A stretch of DNA of 64,000 nucleotides from Myxococcus xanthus (lineage in GTDB: Bacteria; Myxococcota; Myxococcia; Myxococcales; Myxococcaceae): positions 124,001 through 188,000 of the forward strand of contig NZ_FNOH01000002.1 in the NCBI RefSeq assembly GCF_900106535.1. The letters run 5' to 3'. Below, one piece after another: positions 51,331-60,452 of the stretch. The notes under the pieces were generated by a model that saw nothing but the letters and a program-made list of their open reading frames with translations, ran no database searches and was not told the DNA's origin. The position numbers were made by a program, and so were the translations under genes. Each line of letters opens with the position of its first letter. Position 1 is the stretch's first letter.

Positions 51331-52296
51331 CTAGAAGAAGGAGCCGATGAAGCCGGACACGGTGGAGACGGCCGCACCCACCTGGCTCACGACCGGGATG
51401 TTGGTGGCAGCGGCGATGGACCCCAGCGCCGTCACTCCAGCGGTAATCTTCTTTCCAGCCGAAGCGTTCGGGTCCGTGATGGTGTTCACGGCCGCCACGG
51501 TGTCCGCCGCGGCGATGGCGACGTTGAGGCCCGGGGTGAAGCGGCCCGCGGCACGCGCCACCGCGGTGCCACCGCCCTGCACCGCGGCGCGCGCGGCGGT
51601 GCCAGCGGTGCGGGCGGCGCCCTCGAGTCCGCGCTCGGCGACCTCGGCGGCCGCGCGGCGCACGACCTGACGCGACGCACCTTCCAGCGCGGTGTTGGCG
51701 GCGGTGGTGGCCACGCGGTTGGCGGCGGCACGCGAGGCATCCGGGGCCGCGGCGGTGAAGGCGGTGCGAGCCGCGTCGGTGGCAGCGCGGTAGTTGCTGA
51801 CATTGCCCGCGAGGCTCAGGCCATCCCGCGCCGCCATCAGCCCCGTGGAGAGCGTGCCCGAGGCGGTGCCCACCGCCTCACGGACGTTCGCTTCGGTCGG
51901 GTTGCGAAGCGCATCGCGCACGTCACGGAACGTCTCGACGGCTCCGGTGGGAAGCTGCGCCACGTTGGCCGCGAGGCTGACGGCACCGGCGCCGCGCGCG
52001 AGGCGGGTGTTCGCCCCTTCGACGACGGGGCCATTGCCACCCGGCAGGTTGACGGGGCCGAAGCGGCGGGGCCCGAAGGCGTCACGCACCTGCGTGGCGA
52101 CCGCGGCATCCGAGACAGAGCGGAGCCCAGTGGCGGCCTGCGTCACGCGGTTGTGCGCGTCCTCGAACCGGTCGGACTGCCCGGGACGGGCCTCCGCGCG
52201 CGCCGGAGGAGGAGGCGGAGGCGGCGGAGTCGGACGCGCCGTCACGGGAGGCGGCGGGACGGGACGGGGCTCGTTGCGGCGAATCGGAGGCGCCAT
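51331..52296 (-). CDS. Pro-rich/Ala-rich protein with C-terminal hydrophobic segment, unknown
   Basis: The 321-residue protein has a basic and Pro-rich N-terminus (residues 1-40, with an uninterrupted run of eight Pro), an Ala/Arg/Thr-rich helical middle (about 90-255), and a Gly/Ala hydrophobic C-terminus from about 265 (VAIAADTVAAVNTI, then VVSQVGAAVSTVSGFIGSFF). The layout, unfolded head, long amphipathic helices and hydrophobic tail, resembles secreted pore-forming effectors, but nothing confirms that. A hairpin terminator follows. The gene is divergent from the cyclophilin gene. Confidence 0.6.
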   Translation of the reverse strand: MAPPIRRNEPRPVPPPPVTARPTPPPPPPPPARAEARPGQSDRFEDAHNRVTQAATGLRSVSDAAVATQVRDAFGPRRFGPVNLPGGNGPVVEGANTRLARGAGAVSLAANVAQLPTGAVETFRDVRDALRNPTEANVREAVGTASGTLSTGLMAARDGLSLAGNVSNYRAATDAARTAFTAAAPDASRAAANRVATTAANTALEGASRQVVRRAAAEVAERGLEGAARTAGTAARAAVQGGGTAVARAAGRFTPGLNVAIAAADTVAAVNTITDPNASAGKKITAGVTALGSIAAATNIPVVSQVGAAVSTVSGFIGSFF

Positions 52297-52485
52297 GGAG
52301 TGTGCTCCTACGGGAATTTGAAGGGCTTTTTTGTAGCGTTACCCGGATCATCGGGCTTTCTGGCCATTTGTTGCGTCCAGACTCACAGACCTTACTGATT
52401 TTCACTCCCGGTATCTGACAGATGCCGACCGATGACCCCGTAAGCCCCTGGAATCCATTGGAAAAGGGGCTAAGGTCCGCGCGCC

Positions 52486-53232
<747 letters not shown>

Positions 53233-53234
53233 CG

Positions 53235-53969
53235 ATGGAACGCGCCCTGCGCCACGTGGCCACACGGTTGGGTGAGCTGGACTGCCACGTCATCGACGCG
53301 CTCCCCGAGGGCGCGACGCCCGAACTGGTCGTCGTCCTCTCCCATGGCCTGGGCGCGCCCGCCACCGACCTGGTGCCCCTGGGGCCGGAGTTGATGGCGT
53401 TCCAGCCGGCGCTGGCGGACCGCGTGCGGTTCGTCTTCCCCGGCGGGCCCATGGCCTGGGCGCACGGAGGGCGCGCCTGGTTCCCCCTGCCCGACGCGGT
53501 GATGCGGGGGGAGCAGCGCGACTGGGAGCAGTTCGCGCGCGACGTGCCGCCGGGCATGCCCGCCGCGCGCAGGGCGCTGATGAGCACCGTGGACGCGCTG
53601 TGCGCCGCGATGAAGCTGCCCTACGGGCGCATCGTGCTGGGCGGCTTCAGCCAGGGCGGCATGGTGTCCACGGACGTGGCCCTGCGCCTGGATGAGCCGC
53701 CCGCCGGGCTGTGCATCCTCTCCGGCACGCTGACGTCGGAGCCGGAGTGGCGCCCCCGCGCCCAGGGCCGCACGGGGCTGCCCGTGTTCCAGGCCCACGG
53801 GCGCTACGACCCGCTGCTGCCCCTTGGCAGCGCCGAGCGGCTGCGGGACCTGTTCGTGGCATCGGGCCTCACCGTGGACTTCCACGCCTACGACATGCCG
53901 CACGCCATCGTCACCGAGGAACTGGAGGCCCTGGCCGCGTTCCTCGCCGCGCGGCTGGGAGGACGCTGA
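53235..53969 (+). CDS. Phospholipase/carboxylesterase-type alpha/beta hydrolase
   Basis: The 244-residue protein begins the fold at VVVLSHGLGAPATDLVPL, has the nucleophile GGFSQGGM (Ser about 139), Asp in AHGRYDPLLP and His in YDMPHAI, the complete triad of the YpfH/acyl-protein-thioesterase family. It hydrolyses short acyl esters or thioesters. It lies 2 bp after the cyclophilin gene and 3 bp before the YjbQ gene. Confidence 0.88.
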   Translation: MERALRHVATRLGELDCHVIDALPEGATPELVVVLSHGLGAPATDLVPLGPELMAFQPALADRVRFVFPGGPMAWAHGGRAWFPLPDAVMRGEQRDWEQFARDVPPGMPAARRALMSTVDALCAAMKLPYGRIVLGGFSQGGMVSTDVALRLDEPPAGLCILSGTLTSEPEWRPRAQGRTGLPVFQAHGRYDPLLPLGSAERLRDLFVASGLTVDFHAYDMPHAIVTEELEALAAFLAARLGGR

Positions 53970-53972
53970 GCC

Positions 53973-54386
53973 ATGTTCCACGCGAAGGAGCTCACGGTGT
54001 CCAGCCGGGGCCGCGGCTTCACCGACATCACCGCGGACGTCCAGCGCGCCGTCGCGGAGAGCGGCGCTCGCCAGGGGCTGTGCACCGTGTTCCTTCATCA
54101 CACGAGCGCGTCCCTGCTGCTGTGTGAGAACGCGGACCCGGACGTGCGCCGGGATTTGGAGTCCTTCTTCTCGCGGCTGGTGAAGGACGGAGACCCGCTC
54201 TTCGTCCATGACGCGGAGGGGCCGGACGACATGCCCGCGCACGTGCGCACCGTCCTCACGCAGAACGCGCTGAACATCCCCGTGAAGGACGGCCGCGCGG
54301 ACCTGGGGACGTGGCAGGGCGTCTACGTCTGGGAGCACCGGACCTCACCGCACCGGCGCCGCGTCACCGTGTCCGTGGTGAGCTGA
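53973..54386 (+). CDS. yjbQ: YjbQ/UPF0047 family protein
   Basis: The 137-residue protein has the family pattern: GFTDITADVQRAV, LCTVFLHHTSASLLLCENADPDVRRDLESFF, and GTWQGVYVWEHR near the end. The HHTSAS segment and the later His and Glu form the presumed metal site. Members show weak thiamine-phosphate synthase activity in E. coli, but the native role is uncertain. Last gene of the three-gene run; it ends 3 bp from the convergent transpeptidase gene. Confidence 0.88.
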   Translation: MFHAKELTVSSRGRGFTDITADVQRAVAESGARQGLCTVFLHHTSASLLLCENADPDVRRDLESFFSRLVKDGDPLFVHDAEGPDDMPAHVRTVLTQNALNIPVKDGRADLGTWQGVYVWEHRTSPHRRRVTVSVVS

Positions 54387-54389
54387 CCG

Positions 54390-56291
54390 CTACGGCGCGC
54401 CCCCCTGCGTCGCGGCGACCGCCACCCTGCGCGGCTTGCCCGTCGGCCGGGCCTGACCGCGGATGCGAATCCACGAGCCCGGCGCGTCCTCCGTCGCGTG
54501 GACCATGGACCAACCGACGGGCACCTGCGGCGCGGCCCAGGCATAGAGCGCACGGGCGTCCTTCGGCGACAGGTTGACGCAGCCATGGCTCATGGGCTGG
54601 CCGAAGCGGTCGTGCCAGTAGGCCGTGTGCAGCGCGTAGTCGTCCTGGAAGAACATGGTCCAGGGCACCGTGGCCACGCGGTAGGTGTCGTTGCCGGCGG
54701 TGCCGCTGCCTGTCATGTCGGCCTCCGCGAATTTGATCCAGATGCGGAACAGGCCCTCCGGCGTGTCCGTGCCCTGCTTCCCGGAGGAGATGAGCGTCGC
54801 ATACACCGGCCGCTCACCTTCGTAGGCCACCAGCACCTGGGCATCCAGGTCCACGTCCAGCCAGCGAGAGCCGGGCTCCACCTGCGGCGGCGCGTGTGAG
54901 AACCAGGCGACGTGCAGGTCGTCTCGCGCCACCCATTGGTCCTCCGCGATGCTCACCCAGTGGCCGTCCTCGGACAGCTCCTTCACTGCCACCAGCGTGC
55001 GTGGTGGCAGCACCGTTTCGCGGGCGGCCTTCGCGTCTGGCGCTGTCCGTACTTCCACGGCGGCGAAGGGGCGCGTGCGGGACTGGGCCCAGGCGAATGT
55101 CGGCGGCAGCTCGGCGATGGCCTCCGCGTTCACGCCTTCGTAGGAGGACGGCCGGTACTCGCGCAGCACCCGCGCTTCCAGGTACTGGCCGTCGGTGGTG
55201 CGCCAGTACGTCCTGCGGCGGATGCGGACCTGCCCGCGGAGCTGTACGGATACGGAGCCCTTCAGCAGCACGCCCTTTCGCCGGGCGCGCGCCAGGGCGA
55301 GGCTGGGATAGGCGCGCACGCGCTTGCCTACGACACGGGCGTAGATGCCGGGCGTCAGCTCGCCCTCGCGCAGCTTGGGGAGTTCGCGCACGCGGGGCTC
55401 GCGGAAGTTGGGCTCCAGGTAGCGCTCGCAGACCCAGCCGCGCGGTTCAATCTGAATCCACGCCTCGCAGTCCGGGCCGCGCACCGCCGTTTCGCCCTGC
55501 CAGCGCACGCGCATGTCCTGCGCCACGGTGCCCAGTGCCGGTGCGTCCTGCCGAGGCTCCTGGCGGACCACGATGGAGCGGCGCACCCGCAGCGAGCCCG
55601 CGTCCGGAGCGAAGGGCACGGCGTACGTCCCTCCGTCATCCGCGCCGCTCACGGGCTCCAGTCCTGGGTCGACGTCTTCGAGCACCAACCCCGTGTCCTC
55701 GAGCGGCTCGCCGTCCGGGCCGAGCACCAGTTCCTCGCCCGGGTGCAGTTCATCCGGGATGACCGTGAGCTGCTCGGGCAGGGGGAGCTCCTCTCCGCCC
55801 GGCGTGTCCTCTTCCTCCTCGGACTGGGCAAGGTCGTCCAGCGCGGGGTCGATGGTCAGCGCCGGCACCTCGTCGCGCGCCTCGGCCGCCCCATCGTCAT
55901 GCGTGCGGAGCGGCGGAGACAGCGCCGCCTCGGCCGAACCATCAACGCCGCCGTCAGTCCCCCCATCCGCCGCGGTGCGCTGCCACGCCGCGAACAGCGC
56001 ATCCGCTGCCGTGCGCCGGGCATCCGCGGGGAGGTCCCCAGGAGCGTTGCTATCGGCGTGAGGTGCGCGGACCTCCACGCCGTCCCCTGGCGTCCCTGGG
56101 CCAGCGCCGCCGTCGAACACCGCGGCCCTGGATGCCGACACAGATACACTCGGTGTGTTACCGCGTTCCTCCGCGCCCCGGGGCGCGGCCACTCTCGCCA
56201 GAGAGGCATCGGGCGAGGTGTCCTCCGGGCCGGGAGGCGGCGTGCAGGCAATTCCAGGCAGCAGCAGAACGAGCGGAAGCCAACGGCGCAT
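54390..56291 (-). CDS. L,D-transpeptidase lipoprotein with SH3-like repeats
   Basis: The 633-residue protein starts MRRWLPLVLLLPGIAC, a lipoprotein signal. A long acidic, low-complexity linker (about 20-225) precedes SH3-like repeats (about 235-470), and the YkuD domain is at about 480-610. The active site reads HTAYWHDRFGQPMSHGCVNLS, with the catalytic Cys in SHGCVN. It cross-links peptidoglycan or attaches proteins to it in the periplasm. ATG at 56291 matches the signal peptide; the frame to 56378 does not. Confidence 0.88.
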   Translation of the reverse strand: MRRWLPLVLLLPGIACTPPPGPEDTSPDASLARVAAPRGAEERGNTPSVSVSASRAAVFDGGAGPGTPGDGVEVRAPHADSNAPGDLPADARRTAADALFAAWQRTAADGGTDGGVDGSAEAALSPPLRTHDDGAAEARDEVPALTIDPALDDLAQSEEEEDTPGGEELPLPEQLTVIPDELHPGEELVLGPDGEPLEDTGLVLEDVDPGLEPVSGADDGGTYAVPFAPDAGSLRVRRSIVVRQEPRQDAPALGTVAQDMRVRWQGETAVRGPDCEAWIQIEPRGWVCERYLEPNFREPRVRELPKLREGELTPGIYARVVGKRVRAYPSLALARARRKGVLLKGSVSVQLRGQVRIRRRTYWRTTDGQYLEARVLREYRPSSYEGVNAEAIAELPPTFAWAQSRTRPFAAVEVRTAPDAKAARETVLPPRTLVAVKELSEDGHWVSIAEDQWVARDDLHVAWFSHAPPQVEPGSRWLDVDLDAQVLVAYEGERPVYATLISSGKQGTDTPEGLFRIWIKFAEADMTGSGTAGNDTYRVATVPWTMFFQDDYALHTAYWHDRFGQPMSHGCVNLSPKDARALYAWAAPQVPVGWSMVHATEDAPGSWIRIRGQARPTGKPRRVAVAATQGGAP

Positions 56292-56671
56292 GGACCTGAC
56301 ACGGTACGGAGGAGCGGCGGCACACTCAACGTCGGCCACGGTGCGCTCGCCTGCGTGCGGCTCCGTGTGAGTGGGCATTTCGTGCCATCGCAGCGGCCCT
56401 TGTCACGTGCAGCGGAAATGACGGTCCGCGGCCCATGGCGCGCCGGGCTCCCGCTCATCATCCCGCTGCGCGCCCAAGCGACGCGCCAGTGAAGACAGCG
56501 CCCGCGAACCACCCCGCACGCAGGCCAAGGTGGCGCGCCGGTGAAGGCGGCCCCCGGAAGCCCGCAGCATCCCCGAGCTTGGCGCCCGGGCGTCCGCCTC
56601 CCCTGCCGCCGGGCCCCCTCCCCCTGCCCCTCTTTCCACCCGCCCCCTTCGGAAGATATGGAGCGGGGGAG

Positions 56672-58252
56672 ATGAAGCTCGCCGAGACTGCTCCGATCCC
56701 TGCTCCCGAAGCGCTGCCCGCTGCCCCCCTGTCCCTGGACGAGGTACGCCGCATCACCCAGCTCCTGGAGGCCATCAGCGAGGACCGCTTCCTGTTGGCC
56801 GGCCTCCCCGAGGAGGACCGCATCGCCTTCCTGAGCGCCGCGGGCCGCGTGCTGCACCCGGACCGCGACACCAAGTCCCGGATGGCGAAGGCGCTGCGCC
56901 GAGACAGGAAGAAGACGAAGCGCGAGCACGACCGCGCCATCCGCGCCACGACGGAGATTCGCACCCTGCGTCGCTCCGCCATCTTCACGGTGCCGGCGCT
57001 GCCCCCGCCGCCTCCCTCGGAACCCGGGCCAGAGCGCATCCTCGAGCAGCCCCGCCGCTGCTACGTCTGCAAGGCCGAGTACCGCAAGCTGCACTACTTC
57101 TACGACGCGATGTGCATCGAGTGCGCGGACTACAACTACGCCAAGCGCACCCAGCGCGCCGACCTGAATGGGAAGGTCGCGCTCATCACCGGCGCCCGGG
57201 TGAAGATTGGCTTCCAGGCCTCGCTGATGCTGCTGCGCTCCGGCGCGCGCGTCATCGCCACCACGCGCTTCCCCAACGACGCCGCGAAGCGCTACGTCCA
57301 GGAGCCGGACTTCGCGGACTGGGCGCACCGGCTGCACATCCACGGGCTCGACCTGCGGCACGCGCCCAGCGTGGAGCTCTTCGCGAAGTACATCGAGCAG
57401 ACGCACGAGCGCCTGGACATCCTCATCAACAACGCCGCGCAGACGGTGCGCCGGCCGCCGGGCTTCTACGGCCACCTGCTGCCGGGAGAGATGCGCCGCG
57501 CGGACGACCTGCCGGCGGCGGCGCGCGCGCTGCTCGCGGGCCATGACGCCTGCGTCTCCACGGTGCAACCGGCCGCCCTGGGCGCGGGCAACGCGGGCGG
57601 TTCGGAGCTGGCCACCACCTGGCGCAGCAGCGACCCGGCGCTGGGCATCCACTCCTCCGCCGCGCTGTCCATGCTGCCCTACAACCTGGAGCAGGAGGGT
57701 GACGAGCGCGCCCTCTTCCCCCAGGGCCGGCTGGACGCGGACCTGCAGCAGGTGGACCTGCGGGACATGAACTCGTGGCGACTGCGGCTCGCCGATGTCC
57801 AGACGGCGGAGATGCTGGAGGTCCACCTCATCAACGCGGTGGCGCCCTTCATCCTCGTCGGGAAGCTGAAGCCGCTGATGCTCAGGGACCGCTCGTCCCC
57901 CGGCCACGTGGTGAACGTCTCCGCGATGGAGGGCAGCTTCTCGCGCGGGACGAAGACGGACAAACACCCGCACACCAACATGGCGAAGGCGGCGCTCAAC
58001 ATGATGACGCTGACCTCCGCGCCGGACTACGCCCGCGACAACATCTACATGAACGCCGTGGACACCGGCTGGGTCACCGACGAGGACCCCGCGCAGCACG
58101 CGGAGCGCAAGGTGCAGGAGCTGGACTTCCAGCCACCGCTGGACATCGTCGACGGGGCGGCGCGGGTGGTGGACCCCATCATCGCCTCGGAGAACAGCGG
58201 CGAGTACGTCTGGGGCAACTTCTTCAAGGACTACCGTCACACCGCGTGGTGA
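56672..58252 (+). CDS. Atypical zinc-finger short-chain dehydrogenase/reductase
   Basis: The 526-residue protein has a basic N-terminal region (about 1-125), a CYVC...CIEC zinc finger (about 130-155), then an SDR Rossmann domain from about 165 (KVALITGARVKIGFQAS, DILINNAAQTVRRPPG). A 70-residue insert follows NNAAQ. The active site Ser is in VVNVSAMEG, but the YxxxK motif reads TNMAK: Lys is kept while the catalytic Tyr is Thr. GAxxxxG in place of TGxxxGxG is also unusual. The enzyme may be inactive as a classical dehydrogenase or use another proton donor. It heads an apparent run with SRPBCC and TerB-like genes. Confidence 0.75.
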   Translation: MKLAETAPIPAPEALPAAPLSLDEVRRITQLLEAISEDRFLLAGLPEEDRIAFLSAAGRVLHPDRDTKSRMAKALRRDRKKTKREHDRAIRATTEIRTLRRSAIFTVPALPPPPPSEPGPERILEQPRRCYVCKAEYRKLHYFYDAMCIECADYNYAKRTQRADLNGKVALITGARVKIGFQASLMLLRSGARVIATTRFPNDAAKRYVQEPDFADWAHRLHIHGLDLRHAPSVELFAKYIEQTHERLDILINNAAQTVRRPPGFYGHLLPGEMRRADDLPAAARALLAGHDACVSTVQPAALGAGNAGGSELATTWRSSDPALGIHSSAALSMLPYNLEQEGDERALFPQGRLDADLQQVDLRDMNSWRLRLADVQTAEMLEVHLINAVAPFILVGKLKPLMLRDRSSPGHVVNVSAMEGSFSRGTKTDKHPHTNMAKAALNMMTLTSAPDYARDNIYMNAVDTGWVTDEDPAQHAERKVQELDFQPPLDIVDGAARVVDPIIASENSGEYVWGNFFKDYRHTAW

Positions 58253-58271
58253 CACGCGGACCGGGGGCGTC

Positions 58272-58763
58272 ATGGCAACCCGCAGTCTCCGCTTCGAATC
58301 GTACGTGGAGGTCACCCCCGCTGAAGCCTGGGCGTGGGTGACGTCGATGAAGGGCATCTCCACGGAGATGCACCCGTATCTGCGGATGACGGCGCCTCCG
58401 GGCGTGGCGAGGCTCGAGGACGTGCCCTTCGAGCCTGGCCAACCGCTGTTCCGCAGCAAGCTGCTGCTGGGCGGCGTGCTGCCGGTGGGCTGGTCCGACG
58501 TGACGCTGCGCGAGCTGGAGCCGGGACGCCGCTTCGTCGAGGAGTCCCCCATGAGCACGATGCGTCAGTGGCGGCACGAGCGCCGCATCATCGAAGCGCA
58601 CGCCGGCGTCGACATCATCGACCAGCTCGACTTCGAGCCCCGCTTCGGCGGCCGGCTGGCGGAGGCCTTCATCCGGCGCCTCTTCGAGCACCGCCACTCG
58701 GTGCTCCGCCGCGCGCTGACGCCGTCAATAGGTGGACGGGCGTCCCAGGAAAAGCCAGCCTAG
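58272..58763 (+). CDS. SRPBCC/START-like ligand-binding protein
   Basis: The 163-residue protein has the helix-grip layout of SRPBCC proteins: FESYVEVTPAEAWAWVTSMKGI at the start, beta-rich middle (WSDVTLRELEPGRRF), then DIIDQLDFEPRFGG and a long C-terminal helix (AEAFIRRLFEHRHSVLRRAL). It lies 19 bp after the SDR gene and may bind the same hydrophobic ligand. Substrate unknown. Confidence 0.75.
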   Translation: MATRSLRFESYVEVTPAEAWAWVTSMKGISTEMHPYLRMTAPPGVARLEDVPFEPGQPLFRSKLLLGGVLPVGWSDVTLRELEPGRRFVEESPMSTMRQWRHERRIIEAHAGVDIIDQLDFEPRFGGRLAEAFIRRLFEHRHSVLRRALTPSIGGRASQEKPA

Positions 58764-58769
58764 CGGGAC

Positions 58770-59093
58770 ATGAGCCCCGAACAGTTCCACGTCGAAGTCC
58801 TCAAGCTGCTGCTCCAGGTCGCCACCGTCGATGGCCGCGTCGCGCACTCCGAGATTCGGCACATCCTGGACACCGCGCGAGGCATGAGCGTGCCCCTGCA
58901 GGAGCTGGCCGCGCTGACGCGCTGTCTGCAGAACAACGAGCCCCTGCCTCCGCCGAACATGGGCATCCTGCGCGCCAACCCCGCCGCCGTCATCCAGGAG
59001 GCGAAGGCGCTCATCGCCAGCGACGGCAGCGTGCACGCGGCCGAAATCGAGATGCTGCGGCAGATTCGGGAGCTGCTCGGCGTCAGCAACTGA
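58770..59093 (+). CDS. TerB-like helical protein
   Basis: The 107-residue all-helical protein has two pseudo-repeats, LLLQVATVDGRVAHSEIRHIL and LIASDGSVHAAEIEMLRQI, with the D-G-x-[IV]-x-x-x-E pattern typical of TerB (tellurite resistance) domains that bind metal. It follows the SRPBCC gene by 6 bp. TerB domains often link to membrane-stress systems, but the function here is unknown. Confidence 0.75.
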   Translation: MSPEQFHVEVLKLLLQVATVDGRVAHSEIRHILDTARGMSVPLQELAALTRCLQNNEPLPPPNMGILRANPAAVIQEAKALIASDGSVHAAEIEMLRQIRELLGVSN

Positions 59094-59108
59094 CGTCCGC
59101 CGCGCGCG

Positions 59109-60452
59109 CTACGACTCGGCCTCCGGGGCCTCCAGCAGCTTGTAGAGCGTCTTGCGGTCCACATCGAGCAGGCGCGCCGCCTCGCTCTTGTTGCCGCCCA
59201 CGTGCTGGAGCACCTGCGCGGCGTAGCGGCGGGACAGCTCGGCCAGACTCGGCATGTCGCCCGCCAGGCCCGCCATCTTCGGGGTGGACGCATCCCCGAT
59301 GGGCTCCGGGAAGTCCTGGGGCCCCAGGACGCCCGTCACGTTGAGCGCCAGCGCCCGCGCCACCACGTTCTCCAACTGCCGCACGTTGCCCGGCCAGTCG
59401 TAGGCCGCCAGGCGCGCGTTCGCCTCCGACGTCACCACCGGCCGCACGCCGCCGCGCGCATGTCGCCCGGCGAAGTGCTCCACCAGCGCGGGGATGTCCT
59501 CGCTCCGCTCCCGCAGCGGTGGCAGGTGCAGGTGCACCACGTCCAGGCGGTACAGCAGGTCCTCGCGGAAGAGGCCTTCCGCCACCCGCGTCTTGAGGTC
59601 CTTGTTCGTCGCCGCCACCACGCGCACGTCCACCTTGACGGGGACGCTCTCACCCACGCGGCGGATTTCGCCCTCCTGCAACACGCGCAGGAGCTGCGAC
59701 TGTACCTTCATGCCGACGTCGCCAATCTCATCCAGGAAGAGCGTGCCGCCGCTGGCCTCCTCGAAGACGCCTCGCCGCGCGCCGGACGCGCCGGTGAAGC
59801 TGCCCTTCGCGTGGCCGAACAGTTCGCTCTCCATCAGCGACTCCGTAATCGCGCCGCAGTCCACGGGGATGAAGGGCCCGTTCATGCGCGGCGAGCGCTT
59901 GTGCAGCGCGCGGGCCACCATCTCCTTCCCCGTGCCCGTCTCGCCCGTAATCAGCACTGGCACGTTGCTGGCCGCCGCGCGCGCCACGTGCTTGTACACC
60001 TCCAGCAGCGCCGGGCTGCGGCCCACCAGCATCAGCGAACCGCGCTCCACCTGCTGGCGCAGCGAGCGGTTCTCCTCCACCAGCCGCTTCTGCTCCAGCG
60101 CCCGGCGCGCCACGCGCAGAATCGCGTCCACGTCGAAGGGCTTCGCCAGGTAGTCGAAGGCGCCCTGCTGGATGCTGTCCAGCGCGCCCTCGATGTTGCC
60201 GAAGGCTGTCACCACCACCACGGGCGTGTCCGGCAGTTGCGCCTTCACCTCATGGAGCACCTTCAGCCCGTCGCCCGGCTCGGGCATGGCCATGTCCGTG
60301 AGGACCAGGTCAAAGGCGCCCTCCGCGATGCGCTCGGTGGCGCGGCGCGGGTCCGGAGCCTGCGTCACCGCCCCCAGCGGCCCCAGCAAGCGCTGGAGCA
60401 AATCGCGGGCCTGCGGGTCATCATCCACGACGAGGATGCGGGCTGAGCTCAT
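59109..60452 (-). CDS. NtrC-family sigma-54 response regulator
   Basis: The 447-residue protein has a receiver (D53 in LVLTDMAMPEPG), an AAA+ domain (GETGTGKE at 170-177; loop GSFTGA with the invariant Thr) and a Fis HTH (NKSEAARLLDVDRKTLYKLL). The start overlaps the kinase stop by ATGA (60449-60452), so the two form a pair. It activates sigma-54 promoters; the match at 62615 upstream of 62691 would be one nearby candidate, though nothing shows a link. Confidence 0.92.
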   Translation of the reverse strand: MSSARILVVDDDPQARDLLQRLLGPLGAVTQAPDPRRATERIAEGAFDLVLTDMAMPEPGDGLKVLHEVKAQLPDTPVVVVTAFGNIEGALDSIQQGAFDYLAKPFDVDAILRVARRALEQKRLVEENRSLRQQVERGSLMLVGRSPALLEVYKHVARAAASNVPVLITGETGTGKEMVARALHKRSPRMNGPFIPVDCGAITESLMESELFGHAKGSFTGASGARRGVFEEASGGTLFLDEIGDVGMKVQSQLLRVLQEGEIRRVGESVPVKVDVRVVAATNKDLKTRVAEGLFREDLLYRLDVVHLHLPPLRERSEDIPALVEHFAGRHARGGVRPVVTSEANARLAAYDWPGNVRQLENVVARALALNVTGVLGPQDFPEPIGDASTPKMAGLAGDMPSLAELSRRYAAQVLQHVGGNKSEAARLLDVDRKTLYKLLEAPEAES

